From: Corynebacterium simulans
GTDB lineage: Bacteria > Actinomycetota > Actinomycetes > Mycobacteriales > Mycobacteriaceae
NCBI RefSeq assembly: GCF_001586215.1
Contig: NZ_CP014634.1
Coordinates: forward strand, 2,232,001 to 2,296,000
Length of the DNA stretch: 64,000 bases
Direction: 5' to 3'
The notes below the pieces were generated by a model. It had not been told where the DNA came from. It was given only the letters and a program-made list of their open reading frames with translations, and searched no databases. The position numbers and the translations under genes are program-made. Shown piece after piece: positions 16,673-24,422 of the stretch (positions are counted from its first letter, which is position 1; every line of letters begins with the position of its first letter).

Positions 16673-17926
16673 TTAGTTCCAAAGACCCTTTGTATCCACA
16701 ACGGCCTTTCCGGTCAGCTGTGCGCTGGAAAGTTCCTTGAACTCCTTGTGATCGACGAGCAGGACGATGACGTCGGCCTGCTCGAGAGCGTTGGTGTAGC
16801 TGACCAATTCGACGTTATCGAAGCCCTTGAGTCGCTTTGGAAGCTCGCTAACGTTTGGCTCGACAGCGAGAATCTGCTTATCCTCGAGTTCTTCTGCAAG
16901 ATCGACGGCGATGTTAAGAGCCGGGGACTCGCGCAGGTCGTCGATATCTGCCTTGAATGCCAGACCGAAGACAGCAACCTTGGAAGCGTTGGACTCTGCC
17001 ACAGCCTCCTTGACCTTCTGCTTAACCCATTCCGGCTTACCGTCGTTTACCTTGCGGGCGGTGTGGATCAGCTTCGAGTTCTCCGGGTCAGCGGCAACGA
17101 TGAACCACGGATCGACTGCGATGCAGTGGCCACCGACGCCAGGGCCTGGCTGCAGGATGTTCACGCGTGGGTGGTGGTTTGCAAGGTTAATGAGCTCCCA
17201 GACGTCGATGCCTAGTTTGTCGCTGATGAGGGAGAGCTCGTTCGCGAACGCGATATTGACGTCGCGGAAAGAGTTCTCCGTAAGCTTTGCCATTTCGGCG
17301 GTGACATCGTTGGTCGGCAGAAGCTCGCCCTTGCAGAAGGTTGCGTAAATCTCGGTTGCGCGGCGGGTGGCCTCTGGGGTTTGGCCGCCAATAATACGGT
17401 CATTCGTGCGCAATTCTTCCATTGCGTACCCAGGGAGGATGCGCTCAGGGCAGTGTGCGAAATATATGACTGGCTTGTCATCAGGATTGTCGGCGCCATC
17501 AGCAACGAGGTCAGTGCGGATTTCGAGAATACGCTCAGCCATCTTTGCGGTGGTCTGTGGAGGAGAGGTGGACTCGAGAACAATGAGTTCATCGCCAACA
17601 AGCTGAGGGGCGATTGCCTCTGCCGCCGAGTAGATGAACTTCATGTCAACGTCGTAGGAATCGGTGAACGGGGTTGGAACCGCGATGATGTAAGCATCGG
17701 CGTGAACCTGCTCAGTGGTAGCGCGGAAACGACCGGAAGAAAGTGCCTCATTCAATTCTTCCTGGAGGCCTGGCTCGACGATAGTCACTTCACCGCGGTT
17801 GATTTTCTCCACGTTTGCAGCATTTACGTCGACTCCCGTTACGTCAACACCGGAGTTTGCCATTACTACAGCCGTTGGAAGGCCAATGTAGCCAAGTCCG
17901 ACGAATGCAACTTTCTGTTTTGTCAT
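16673..17926 (-). CDS. wecC: UDP-N-acetyl-D-mannosamine dehydrogenase
   Basis: 417 residues. The Rossmann motif GLGYIGLPTA is at residues 10-19. ILESTSPPQTT-type and PTPFTDSYDVDM segments are diagnostic for UDP-ManNAc rather than UDP-glucose dehydrogenases. The catalytic cysteine is near 265 in GPGVGGHCIAVDPWF, and TENSFRDVNIAFANELSLI is strongly conserved in WecC. The enzyme oxidises UDP-ManNAc (from WecB at 2648) to UDP-ManNAcA with two NAD. It is first in a two-gene minus-strand unit; a 26-base gap holds the next gene's ribosome site. AGGAACTCC precedes the ATG. Composition is core-like. Confidence 0.92.
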   Translation of the reverse strand: MTKQKVAFVGLGYIGLPTAVVMANSGVDVTGVDVNAANVEKINRGEVTIVEPGLQEELNEALSSGRFRATTEQVHADAYIIAVPTPFTDSYDVDMKFIYSAAEAIAPQLVGDELIVLESTSPPQTTAKMAERILEIRTDLVADGADNPDDKPVIYFAHCPERILPGYAMEELRTNDRIIGGQTPEATRRATEIYATFCKGELLPTNDVTAEMAKLTENSFRDVNIAFANELSLISDKLGIDVWELINLANHHPRVNILQPGPGVGGHCIAVDPWFIVAADPENSKLIHTARKVNDGKPEWVKQKVKEAVAESNASKVAVFGLAFKADIDDLRESPALNIAVDLAEELEDKQILAVEPNVSELPKRLKGFDNVELVSYTNALEQADVIVLLVDHKEFKELSSAQLTGKAVVDTKGLWN

Positions 17927-18222
17927 TTTGGAGTTCCTAACCTACCTGCGTGCAGTTTTGAAACCGAGTCCCGTGTGGAAGAAACGGCTAACAGGAAGAA
18001 CTTAGCACTTTTTATTCGTCTTTTTTGATTTAGGGAGAAAATGAGGTGACGAGCGCTCGGAACTGTTAGATGCTTTGTGTCACTGGGTTAATTCGGCTTA
18101 AACAATGCCTTAAGGCGGGGGATTCAATTCTGAGATTTTATAACGGGCAGGCAGTTTAAGGGTCGTGTGTGGGAGTCTTACACCGTGCATGTATTCTAGG
18201 TGAGCATCCCAGCATGCAATTA
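17927..18222. other. Intergenic region between wecC and the CAT-anticodon tRNA
   Basis: 296 bases. The wecC side must carry the minus-strand promoter for wecC and the asparagine-synthase-like gene, and the other side the promoter of the tRNA. No further gene, repeat or convincing operator was seen. Confidence 0.4.
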
Positions 18223-18296
18223 GGGGCTATAGCTCAGTCGGTTAGAGCCGCGGACTCATAATCCGCTGGTCCCGGGTTCGAGCCCCGGTGGCCCCA
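18223..18296 (+). tRNA. tRNA with CAT anticodon (elongator Met or Ile2)
   Basis: A full cloverleaf: acceptor GGGGCTA/TGGCCCC with discriminator A, D-arm GCTC/GAGC, anticodon stem GCGGA/TCCGC with loop CTCATAA, and T-arm CCGGG-TTCGAGC-CCCGG. A C1:A72 mismatch and the GGG/CCC anticodon-stem pairs are absent, so it is not the initiator. CAT can decode Met, or Ile after lysidine modification; sequence reading alone does not decide. It marks the right edge of the glycan locus. Confidence 0.93.
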
Positions 18297-18389
18297 CCCT
18301 TTGGGATTCTTATCACAAAGTGCCAGCGCACAGGGGGAGCCTTTGTAATCTGAAGAAGATTTATTTCTTCTCTTTCGGAGGTTCTCCCG

Positions 18390-18911
18390 ATGTCTCGCTC
18401 TCTTGGTTTGATGGTAACTACTCTGGGCGCTGCCACACTACTTGTAGGCTGCGGTGGAGGAGATTCAGATTCTCAGCCCACGTCGGAGCCAACGACAACG
18501 GCGACGACATCGCAGACCACCATTTCCTCCTCTAGCTCGGCTACTTCCACGACTTCTTCTTCTACGCCAGCTTCTGAAGGAACCCCCTCACCGACGGAAC
18601 CGGCAGCACAGCTAGAGGTAAGTCCGGCTCAGGTAACGGAAGAAACCGTCCAGCAACAAGAAGCATTTTTGGCTCCACCAGCGGGCGTCGATGCAAATGT
18701 CGATCCTGATGCAGGCGCCTACGTTGAACAGCCGGCTCCGGAAGCACCAGCTGTTGAGGAACAGCAGGCTCCAGCGCCGGCGCCAGCGGCTGCTTACTAT
18801 CCGAACTGTGCAGCGGTTCGTGCTGCTGGTGCAGCCCCGATCTATGCGGGAGATCCTGGCTACAGCTCCGATCTCGATCACGACGGTGACGGCGTAGCTT
18901 GTGAAAAATAG
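18390..18911 (+). CDS. Lipoprotein with C-terminal Excalibur domain
   Basis: 173 residues. The signal peptide ends in a lipobox LLVGC (Cys21), so it should be anchored to the outer face of the membrane. A long Ser/Thr-rich then Pro/Ala/Glu-rich linker follows, as in proteins that reach through the cell wall. The last ~37 residues form an Excalibur domain with two cysteines (PNCAAVRAAG ... GVACEK) and the DLDHDGDGV calcium-binding loop. Exact function unknown. Stand-alone gene behind the tRNA, followed by a hairpin terminator. Confidence 0.85.
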   Translation: MSRSLGLMVTTLGAATLLVGCGGGDSDSQPTSEPTTTATTSQTTISSSSSATSTTSSSTPASEGTPSPTEPAAQLEVSPAQVTEETVQQQEAFLAPPAGVDANVDPDAGAYVEQPAPEAPAVEEQQAPAPAPAAAYYPNCAAVRAAGAAPIYAGDPGYSSDLDHDGDGVACEK

Positions 18912-18932
18912 CTAAACGGTAACTGTGAAGGA

Positions 18933-18972
18933 GAGGGCATTTGCGCGGCGTCGCCAAGCATGTGCCCTTTCT
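18933..18972 (+). terminator. Terminator after the Excalibur lipoprotein
   Basis: A stem GGGCA/TGCCC with an inner GGCG/CGCC hairpin is followed by TTTCTTGTTG. It lies 22 bases after the lipoprotein stop. Confidence 0.55.
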
Positions 18973-18984
18973 TGTTGTGTCTGC

Positions 18985-19227
18985 CTAGTTGATAAACAGT
19001 GGCAGCAGGAACGCCATGCCTGTGTTCCTGACAAGGTGGATGTTCCAGACAAGGTGGAGCGTGGTGGCGGAGATGAGGTTGCTGGCGCGGCGGGCTTCGA
19101 GTGTGGCGATGCCGCCGATGAGTACAGATATCACGAGCAGTAGGGGAATGCCCATGGCGACGGTCACGGCGATGTAGAGGCCGACCTGCGCAATCAGTGA
19201 TGCAATGGGCTGGTGCGTGAGTGGCAT
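18985..19227 (-). pseudogene. Short membrane protein, possible C-terminal remnant of a CPBP-family protease
   Basis: 80 residues with two hydrophobic helices and an ending TTLHLVWNIHLVRNTGMAFL, which resembles the last conserved His-containing helix of CPBP intramembrane proteases. The glutamate and first histidine motifs are absent, and the usual length is over 200 residues. If the relation is real, this is a truncated remnant; it could instead be a genuine small membrane protein. No good ribosome site is seen. Confidence 0.35.
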
Positions 19228-19369
19228 CGACGTGCGGTATGAAGGCCTTTAACAGTGGGGAAATCAAAGAGGGGCTCGACGCGGGAGGTCATTATTTAGT
19301 GTAATCGCGTACTGTCGAAAGTATTGACAACATCGCACTCGTCGACGTGTGCCGGGGCCAGGAGAAAAC

Positions 19370-19426
19370 ATGAATAACGATACCGCTGTGCAGGCACGGC
19401 TGGCGCTTGTCACGGGGGGAAGGTGA
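19370..19426 (+). pseudogene. 5' remnant of a short-chain dehydrogenase gene
   Basis: A good ribosome site (CCAGGAGAAAAC) and ATG start a frame reading MNNDTAVQARLALVTGGR, then stop. ALVTGG is the first strand and the start of the glycine-rich NAD(P) loop of short-chain dehydrogenases. The rest of the gene is missing; 44 bases later the toxin-antitoxin module begins. It is best read as a gene start left after an insertion or deletion. Confidence 0.5.
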
Positions 19427-19469
19427 GATTTGAAGGGCATATCTGCGTAGGGGAGTTCGGGAGGAACTA

Positions 19470-19997
19470 GTGGATGATTTCGAGTTTCCGGAGATGCCTC
19501 ACGTGTATCTGCCGGCAGTCAATGCGGACGAGGGGCTGACGCGTTGGGAGTTCTTGCCGGGGGCGTTGGATGAGTTTCAGAAGCTTGAGGGAATCGATGA
19601 AGATGCTTTTCTCGAGATGCAACAACTTTTGCTGCGTTGGGGTGAGCGTGGCGCCCGAGAGGATGACGTTGCATTGGTGGAGCCATCGGGCAGGAGGGTT
19701 CTCAATGAAATTCTGAACCCGCCATGGTTAGGCGAGTTGAAAGGGTGGGGAACTGGTGGCAATGGCGAGGACCGTCATTTTCGACTGTACTTCCTCGATA
19801 TCTCTTTGAGGCCGGGTGAACCGGCCCACCAGATGCTTGTGAGCTTGTGTAAAGAAAAGCGGATCTTTGATGACACGCGTCAGGGGGCTCGTAAGACTAA
19901 CGAGGCGCAGGATCGAGACATTTTGCTGGCTATGCGTCTAGGTAAGCAATGGTGTCAGAAAAATCGGGTCACTTTTCGGCAATGGCCGCCGAAATAG
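19470..19997 (+). CDS. Putative RelE/HigB-like toxin of a TAC-type module
   Basis: 175 residues from a GTG start with GGGAGGAAC upstream. After ~25 residues it has the RelE/HigB pattern: FLPGALDEFQKLEGIDEDAF helix, a strand leading to LGELKGWG, RHFRLYFLDIS, then MLVSLCKEKRIFDDTRQGAR and a C-terminal helical part. HigB toxins of this kind cut mRNA on the ribosome. It is longer than most HigB (about 100-125 residues). It precedes an Xre antitoxin gene, the HigBA order (toxin first). Toxicity is inferred, not shown. Confidence 0.6.
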   Translation: MDDFEFPEMPHVYLPAVNADEGLTRWEFLPGALDEFQKLEGIDEDAFLEMQQLLLRWGERGAREDDVALVEPSGRRVLNEILNPPWLGELKGWGTGGNGEDRHFRLYFLDISLRPGEPAHQMLVSLCKEKRIFDDTRQGARKTNEAQDRDILLAMRLGKQWCQKNRVTFRQWPPK

Positions 19998-19999
19998 GG

Positions 20000-20019
20000 A
20001 TGTGCATTAAAATGCACAT
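20000..20019. promoter_or_regulatory. Perfect palindrome between toxin and antitoxin genes (candidate operator)
   Basis: ATGTGCATT-AA-AATGCACAT, 9 bases per arm, in the 67-base gap between the toxin stop and the antitoxin start. Dimeric Xre antitoxins bind such palindromes, so it may control an internal antitoxin promoter. It lacks the long T-run of a terminator. Confidence 0.5.
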
Positions 20020-20064
20020 AGCTTATGATGGGATGAAACATAGGGAATCAGGGGTGAATTGGTA

Positions 20065-20547
20065 ATGGCGAAGTTAACGATCAAGCCGAAGGATGCGTTG
20101 CCCGGGGACCTCATCGGGTCGCAAATGGACCTCATTGAGCAACTCGTGGAGTTTCGAAAACTGCGAGGCATGACGCAAAGCGAGGTGGCATCGCGCATGG
20201 GTGTCGATCGCTCTGTTGTCACCAAGTTTGAATCATTGGTGGGACTTGGGAAGAAGAACCACACAATGAAGATGATTCGTGCGTACGCAAACTCTGTTGA
20301 AGCGTATGTGGCGCACGTTGTGGTAGATGGTCGTATCCAGCATGGACGTGCTCCCTATGCCGAGCTTAAAGAAGAAATTGCTCGGCGGATTACTGCTTTG
20401 GCAAACGCGAATGAGGCTCACGAACAATTCTCTGAGGCTGGCCGTGGTCAGCTGGAAACGGACTTTGTATTCGCTGCCCCGGTAGAGTCCGCTGAAACAG
20501 GAGTACTGCAGCAGATGGACTACACAATGGAGGGGACTCTTGTCTAA
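20065..20547 (+). CDS. Xre-family antitoxin (HigA-like)
   Basis: 160 residues. ATG 20065 is preferred over 20059. A helix-turn-helix lies at about residues 28-65 (LVEFRKLRGMTQSEVASRMG, then VDRSVVTKFESLVG), followed by MKMIRAYANSVEAYVAHVV, the usual end of an Xre/HTH-37 domain. The ~85-residue tail after the HTH is longer than in simple HigA and may hold the toxin-neutralising and chaperone-addiction parts, as in mycobacterial HigA1. The next gene's start lies inside its last codons, so the pair is coupled. Confidence 0.75.
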   Translation: MAKLTIKPKDALPGDLIGSQMDLIEQLVEFRKLRGMTQSEVASRMGVDRSVVTKFESLVGLGKKNHTMKMIRAYANSVEAYVAHVVVDGRIQHGRAPYAELKEEIARRITALANANEAHEQFSEAGRGQLETDFVFAAPVESAETGVLQQMDYTMEGTLV

Positions 20548-20959
20548 AGAACAACGGGCTGGCTATGCGACGTGGCAGTTGCTTCGCGCTGAGGGGCAGC
20601 GCATCGGGGAACAACAGTCGAAGGATGTAGTGCAAACGAAAGGCCAAGTATCTTTCCAGGTTTCGCAAGGTCAGACTCGTGAGACTCTGGTGCTTGAAGT
20701 TCGCATTGATGTTGACGTGCCGGCGCGCGCGAAGTTGGCGCTGGCCCTGCGTGGTAACTGGCCAAAGCCGGAGCATAAAGAGTTAACGCCGGAAGAATTG
20801 GCTCAGCTTCTCTTGGGCTACAAGCTTGATGAGCTCGTTGCCGTGGTCAATTACGAATTGCAAAACCTAGCGCCTAAGTTTGGCGTGTCAGCACCCTCGA
20901 TTCCGCAAGAGAAATTGGAAGCCCTACGCCAAGACGCTTCGGACAAGGAAACGGAGTAG
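20540..20959 (+). CDS. Third gene of the module: SecB-like chaperone candidate
   Basis: 139 residues from a TTG start with GGAGGGG at 20528-20534; it overlaps the antitoxin gene by 8 bases. The first part is strand-rich (VQTKGQVSFQVSQG, LVLEVRIDVDVPARAKLAL). It ends in a helix and Pro-rich segment (LVAVVNYELQNLAPKFGVSA) that recalls the SecB helix and its following PPLxL-type segment. In TAC systems (Rv1955-1957 in M. tuberculosis) a SecB-like chaperone protects the antitoxin. Identity is weak at sequence level; position, length and secondary structure are the main support. Confidence 0.45.
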   Translation: MSKEQRAGYATWQLLRAEGQRIGEQQSKDVVQTKGQVSFQVSQGQTRETLVLEVRIDVDVPARAKLALALRGNWPKPEHKELTPEELAQLLLGYKLDELVAVVNYELQNLAPKFGVSAPSIPQEKLEALRQDASDKETE

Positions 20960-20981
20960 TCCGTGCCGTTCCTTGGGATAA

Positions 20982-21254
20982 GGCGGATGGCCTTTCCAAG
21001 CGCGCAAGCATGCCGCGGCTCTCGGTGCGAACCTCGCATTGAACGCCGGCTGGAGCGGCCTCTTCTTCCGCTCGAAGCATAAGAGACTGGCCACCGCTTG
21101 GGCCGGCGCCCTAGGCGCAAGCTCCGCAGACCTCGTGCGCCGCGCCTGGAAGTCTGCACCCGAGCGCGGTGCGTTGCTAGCACCCTATGTGGCATGGACG
21201 GGCTTTGTCACCGTGCTCAGTGCGGAGATTGCGCGATTGAATCGCAGACACTAG
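20982..21254 (+). pseudogene. 3' remnant of a TspO/MBR (tryptophan-rich sensory protein) gene
   Basis: After a stop codon at 20979 the frame reads GANLALNAGWSGLFFRSKHK, then DLVRRAWKSA and LAPYVAWTGFVTVLSAEIAR-LNRR. This matches the second half of TspO (LNxxWSxLFF and PYxxWxxFAxxLNxxIxxLN). The first helices are missing and no start codon with a ribosome site is visible. With the SDR remnant at 19370 it brackets the toxin-antitoxin module. Confidence 0.65.
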
Positions 21255-21267
21255 CACTGCGACTGCG

Positions 21268-21906
21268 CTAGAGGATTGTGACCCGGCCATGCCAGAACGG
21301 CCCGCTATTTACGGTAAATGAGGCGCCGGAGTTGTGATCACCGTCTTTTTCGCAGCCAAGGGTGTCGCCAGCGGAACCGATGCTGCAATCGACGTTGTAG
21401 GTCTGGCCAGTGGTTGGGCTGGTGACTGTCACGGTCGTTTTCGGGACGGAAGTGACTTGAGGTTTGTATGGACCATAGGTGTAGGTCGCTGCGGTTGCTG
21501 CCTTGTAGAGCTCCGCTACATAGGCACAGGAACTCATGCTGCCAGGGCGAACGGTGATGTCTGCGGGGAAGTCGTAGCAGTCGGTTGAAGCGATGGCATC
21601 GCCGTTGGGATAGATGTTGCTGCCAGACTGGGTATCTGGATTTGCGGCAGCCCCGCTAGCGTCTTGGGCGTTGGCGCCCTCGCCGCTATTGCCCAGAGTT
21701 GGCTGTGGACCTTGATGTTCCTTTGCAGTGTCTTCGCTGGAGGTTGAACGGGCATCGGATTGCGTAGCGCCGGCAGCTTGAGAGAAAGAGGTTTCGGGCA
21801 ATGCTTCGGAGGAATGCTCGCTGTTGTCGCTGCCATTGCTACAACCGGTCAAAAGAAGTGTTGCGGCAAGGGGCAGGGAAAGTAGGAGAGAAGAGAGTTT
21901 GTGCAT
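21268..21906 (-). CDS. Lipoprotein of unknown function
   Basis: 212 residues with a signal peptide and lipobox LLTGC (Cys22). A Ser/Ala/Gly/Asn-rich linker follows. A C-terminal domain (about 95-212) carries four cysteines: CYDFPAD, SSCAYVAEL, NVDCSIGSAG and GCEKDG, probably two disulphides outside the cell. Such lipoproteins are frequent in corynebacteria and have no known role. Convergent with the TspO remnant, 13 bases away. Confidence 0.75.
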   Translation of the reverse strand: MHKLSSLLLSLPLAATLLLTGCSNGSDNSEHSSEALPETSFSQAAGATQSDARSTSSEDTAKEHQGPQPTLGNSGEGANAQDASGAAANPDTQSGSNIYPNGDAIASTDCYDFPADITVRPGSMSSCAYVAELYKAATAATYTYGPYKPQVTSVPKTTVTVTSPTTGQTYNVDCSIGSAGDTLGCEKDGDHNSGASFTVNSGPFWHGRVTIL

Positions 21907-21995
21907 AGGTGTATTCTAAGGCGATTGCCCAGCGCACTGCGGGAAACGGGGAATCTTCCCCTATGTGCGTTCCTTGCCTAAATTCGGCTTCGCGG

Positions 21996-22680
21996 AGCGT
22001 GTCAAGTTTTGTGTGGGGTTTGGTTTTCTTAGAGGTATTTATTGAAGCGGTCGGGGTATGCCACAGCCATTTGGTTGCTGGCTTGCTTCCAGCCGGAAGC
22101 CTTTCCGCCCTCGACAAGTCGGCTCGCTGACGCTGCGGCCCGTTTTCCTTTCTTGGCGCGTTGATCAGCGCGTTTGTCTTCAATAGTGCAGATCATCAAC
22201 TACAGTGTCTATAGCGCGGATTCGTCGTTGGTAGGTTGCACTCGGTTGCGGGTGGCTTTACGCAGCTCATTGTTAAACGACTCGATAGAGTTCGTCGTGT
22301 AGATGACTTTCTTCAACGCCGCTGACACTTTCTTCCGGTCCCCGTAGGCTACCCACCGGTTGGCGGCACGTATCAGGTGCACGACACAGGTTTGCACCAT
22401 GAAACCAGGCGACCGCGTCAGGTAAGCCTTCAGCCCATCACAGCAGACAATTAAGACGTTCTTAACCCCACGGTTCGACAAGTTAGAGCTCACTTGTGCC
22501 CAAAACGACACTCCTTCTTCTTTAGCTATCCATAGTCCCAAGATGTGCTTGATTGCTTCGATATCAACGCCGATGGCCATGTAGGCAGACTTGTTGATCA
22601 CCCAGTGAAGTGCCCCGAGTTTTGTTCCTAGGCATTTGCCTTGATTTCTATTATTTCCTGTGGCGGGATCTACTTCCAAA
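21996..22680 (-). mobile_element. Broken IS256-family insertion sequence
   Basis: Transposase pieces on the minus strand run in order: INKSAYMAIGVDIEAIKHIL, LIVCCDGLKAYLTRSPGF, VQTCVVHLIRAANRWVAYGD-RKKVSAALK, then directly KVIYTTNSIESFNNELRKAT. The normal stretch between DRK..ALK and VIYTTN is deleted. The C-terminus (IEDKRADQRAKKG ... GWKQASNQMAVAYPDRFN-KYL, stop at 22029) continues in another frame after a stop at 22209. The end at ~21998-22020 (GTGTCAAGTTTTGTGTGG) resembles IS256-family terminal repeats. The N-terminal part is missing. It cannot be active. Confidence 0.8.
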
Positions 22681-22811
22681 AGGTCAAGTCCGCGTCCGTG
22701 GTTCGGGCGCTTGCCCGCATCAATATTTTTGTTTTCGTCCCACGCCGCACCCCTGCAGACGCTGGTAGCGTTTATACATACCGCAACCGACAGCCACGGG
22801 AGGCCTATTCT

Positions 22812-23237
22812 ATGGACGGCGATGTTACTGTGCTGCTTGTATGCGCCGGGTTAGTGCTTGTCATGGTGCTCTACTGGACCTACTACATTAGGTGCGTGCG
22901 GAGGCAACCCAGATCGGAAAAGTGGTACGACGATGTCGACTTTGTAGGCGCAGAAAGTGATGGGGTCCTTTTCATTTATCCTTACTGCTCGCTCATTATG
23001 GGCGCTGGCGGCGCCATGGGGTTGGTCGCAAGTGCCAACCCTCCCGAGTTTGTCTACACGGTGCTGAAGGTTCCGCTCGTGGCAGCTTTCGTTGTCGGAG
23101 TCATTGGATTTACGGGCGCGGTCGGGGTTCCGCTTCCGTGGCCTTTTGTTCCTCGTTGGGTCGTCGATATCCGCAAAGCAAAGCGTGCCCGAAGGCGTGA
23201 GCGCAGACAAGCCAGAAAAAGGGAAAAGGAAGAATAG
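22812..23237 (+). CDS. Small membrane protein of unknown function
   Basis: 141 residues from ATG 22812; a longer frame upstream runs into insertion-sequence DNA. Three hydrophobic helices are visible: VTVLLVCAGLVLVMVLYWTY, a YPYCSLIMGAGGAMGLVAS region, and VPLVAAFVVGVIGFTGAVGV. It ends in a strongly basic tail (KAKRARRRERRQARKREKEE) that should lie in the cytosol. No family recognised. Confidence 0.55.
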   Translation: MDGDVTVLLVCAGLVLVMVLYWTYYIRCVRRQPRSEKWYDDVDFVGAESDGVLFIYPYCSLIMGAGGAMGLVASANPPEFVYTVLKVPLVAAFVVGVIGFTGAVGVPLPWPFVPRWVVDIRKAKRARRRERRQARKREKEE

Positions 23238-23285
23238 CTACTGCAGGAAGAGGCCATTTTGTGCAGCGTTCGCGGGGTGGCAGCG

Positions 23286-24422
23286 TCACGCTGCTGCGAG
23301 CGTTGCATGAATCACCGCATTCACATGAGCAAATGGAATCCGCTCCTGCTCAATGCGCAGCCGGCCCGCAGTGAAGAGAAGGCGGTAGGCGCGCTGCTCT
23401 TCGGTGGTGAGGTGGGTAAGGGTGGCGGAGCCGTCGCCGGGGTCGGGGACAGCCAGGTGCTGGAATTCGGTGACGGTGGCTGTGTCCATGAGCAGTGACG
23501 TCGTGTGGGGGAAATGGGCGCGCACGGCGTTGAGGATGGCAAAGCCGGCGGCGTCGAGGTCGCCCCAGTAGGTGATGTCGATGAGGTTAAGCCAGTCCAG
23601 TGCGTGGAGTTGGTGGGCGGCGGTGCCGGCACCGAGGAGGGCGACGGTGGGAGGGGAGGTGTCCGGAAGCGTGGGCAAAGCCAGGAAGGTTTGTTTGTTC
23701 TCCACGATGAGGACGCGGGGAGGGGTATGCGGGAAAAGCGTGGCGGCGTGAGCTAGGGGGATTTCGATATCGCTGAGCGCTGGAGCGTGGTTGAGGTAGC
23801 GCAGGCGGATTCGGGCGTCGCTGCGGCGCAGGCCTAAGTCTGTGATGCCAAACGGCGCGAGGAGTGTGAGGAGTAGGCGGCGGTGGGTACCAATCCATTT
23901 GCCGTCCACACCTTTGACCGGCACGGCGCGCTCCCACTCGCCGGAGTCAGGGTTGGCGCGCAGCCAGGTCAGGCACGGTTCTAGGCATTTCAGATCATAG
24001 GCGCTTAAATCCTTCCATTGGGTATAGCTGCGGCGGACGGTGTGGGCGAAGTCGGGGGAATCGGGAAAGACGGCAGCGATGCTGTGCGCTCGTTCACGGG
24101 CGCGGGCGTACTCGAGGTTAAGGCCCGCGGCGGTGGCGATGCGTTCGGCACCGTTGATTGTGATGCGAGCCGGTATGTTGTTCGTGCCCAGGCCCGCGCG
24201 CGACCAATTGCGGGACTCGTAGATGACGTCCTCCTGGTGGGGCCAGCGCTGCCAGGCACGGATAAAGCCCTGCGTGGCGTCGATATCGCGGGCGGCAGCA
24301 GTGGCAGTGGGCGGGTGCAGGGGCCAGTCGACGCGCACAGAATCCGGGTCAGCCAGTGCTTCGGCAAAGTGATTGCGCAGGTATTTTGACGCGTGTGCTT
24401 GCAGGTCTTTAGGGCTGCGCAT
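23286..24422 (-). CDS. jetD: Wadjet nuclease subunit JetD (MksG)
   Basis: 378 residues; start ATG 24422, which overlaps the end of jetC by 14 bases. The protein has the DUF3322 N-terminal and DUF2220 C-terminal layout. The TOPRIM-like metal site shows the conserved Glu in VLIVENKQTFLAL (near 240) and the D-x-D in YWGDLDAAGFAIL (near 287). In Wadjet systems JetD is the topoisomerase VI A-like nuclease that cuts small circular plasmids after loop extrusion by JetABC. Last gene of jetA-B-C-D. Confidence 0.9.
   Translation of the reverse strand: MRSPKDLQAHASKYLRNHFAEALADPDSVRVDWPLHPPTATAAARDIDATQGFIRAWQRWPHQEDVIYESRNWSRAGLGTNNIPARITINGAERIATAAGLNLEYARARERAHSIAAVFPDSPDFAHTVRRSYTQWKDLSAYDLKCLEPCLTWLRANPDSGEWERAVPVKGVDGKWIGTHRRLLLTLLAPFGITDLGLRRSDARIRLRYLNHAPALSDIEIPLAHAATLFPHTPPRVLIVENKQTFLALPTLPDTSPPTVALLGAGTAAHQLHALDWLNLIDITYWGDLDAAGFAILNAVRAHFPHTTSLLMDTATVTEFQHLAVPDPGDGSATLTHLTTEEQRAYRLLFTAGRLRIEQERIPFAHVNAVIHATLAAA

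Noticed and set aside
16647..16682. TTG 16682 as start of the asparagine-synthase-like protein
   Set aside because: It overlaps the end of wecC and lacks a ribosome site, while GTG 16646 has AGGAGCT at the right distance.
18223..18296. Initiator tRNA-fMet
   Set aside because: The C1:A72 mismatch and the three G:C anticodon-stem pairs of initiators are absent.
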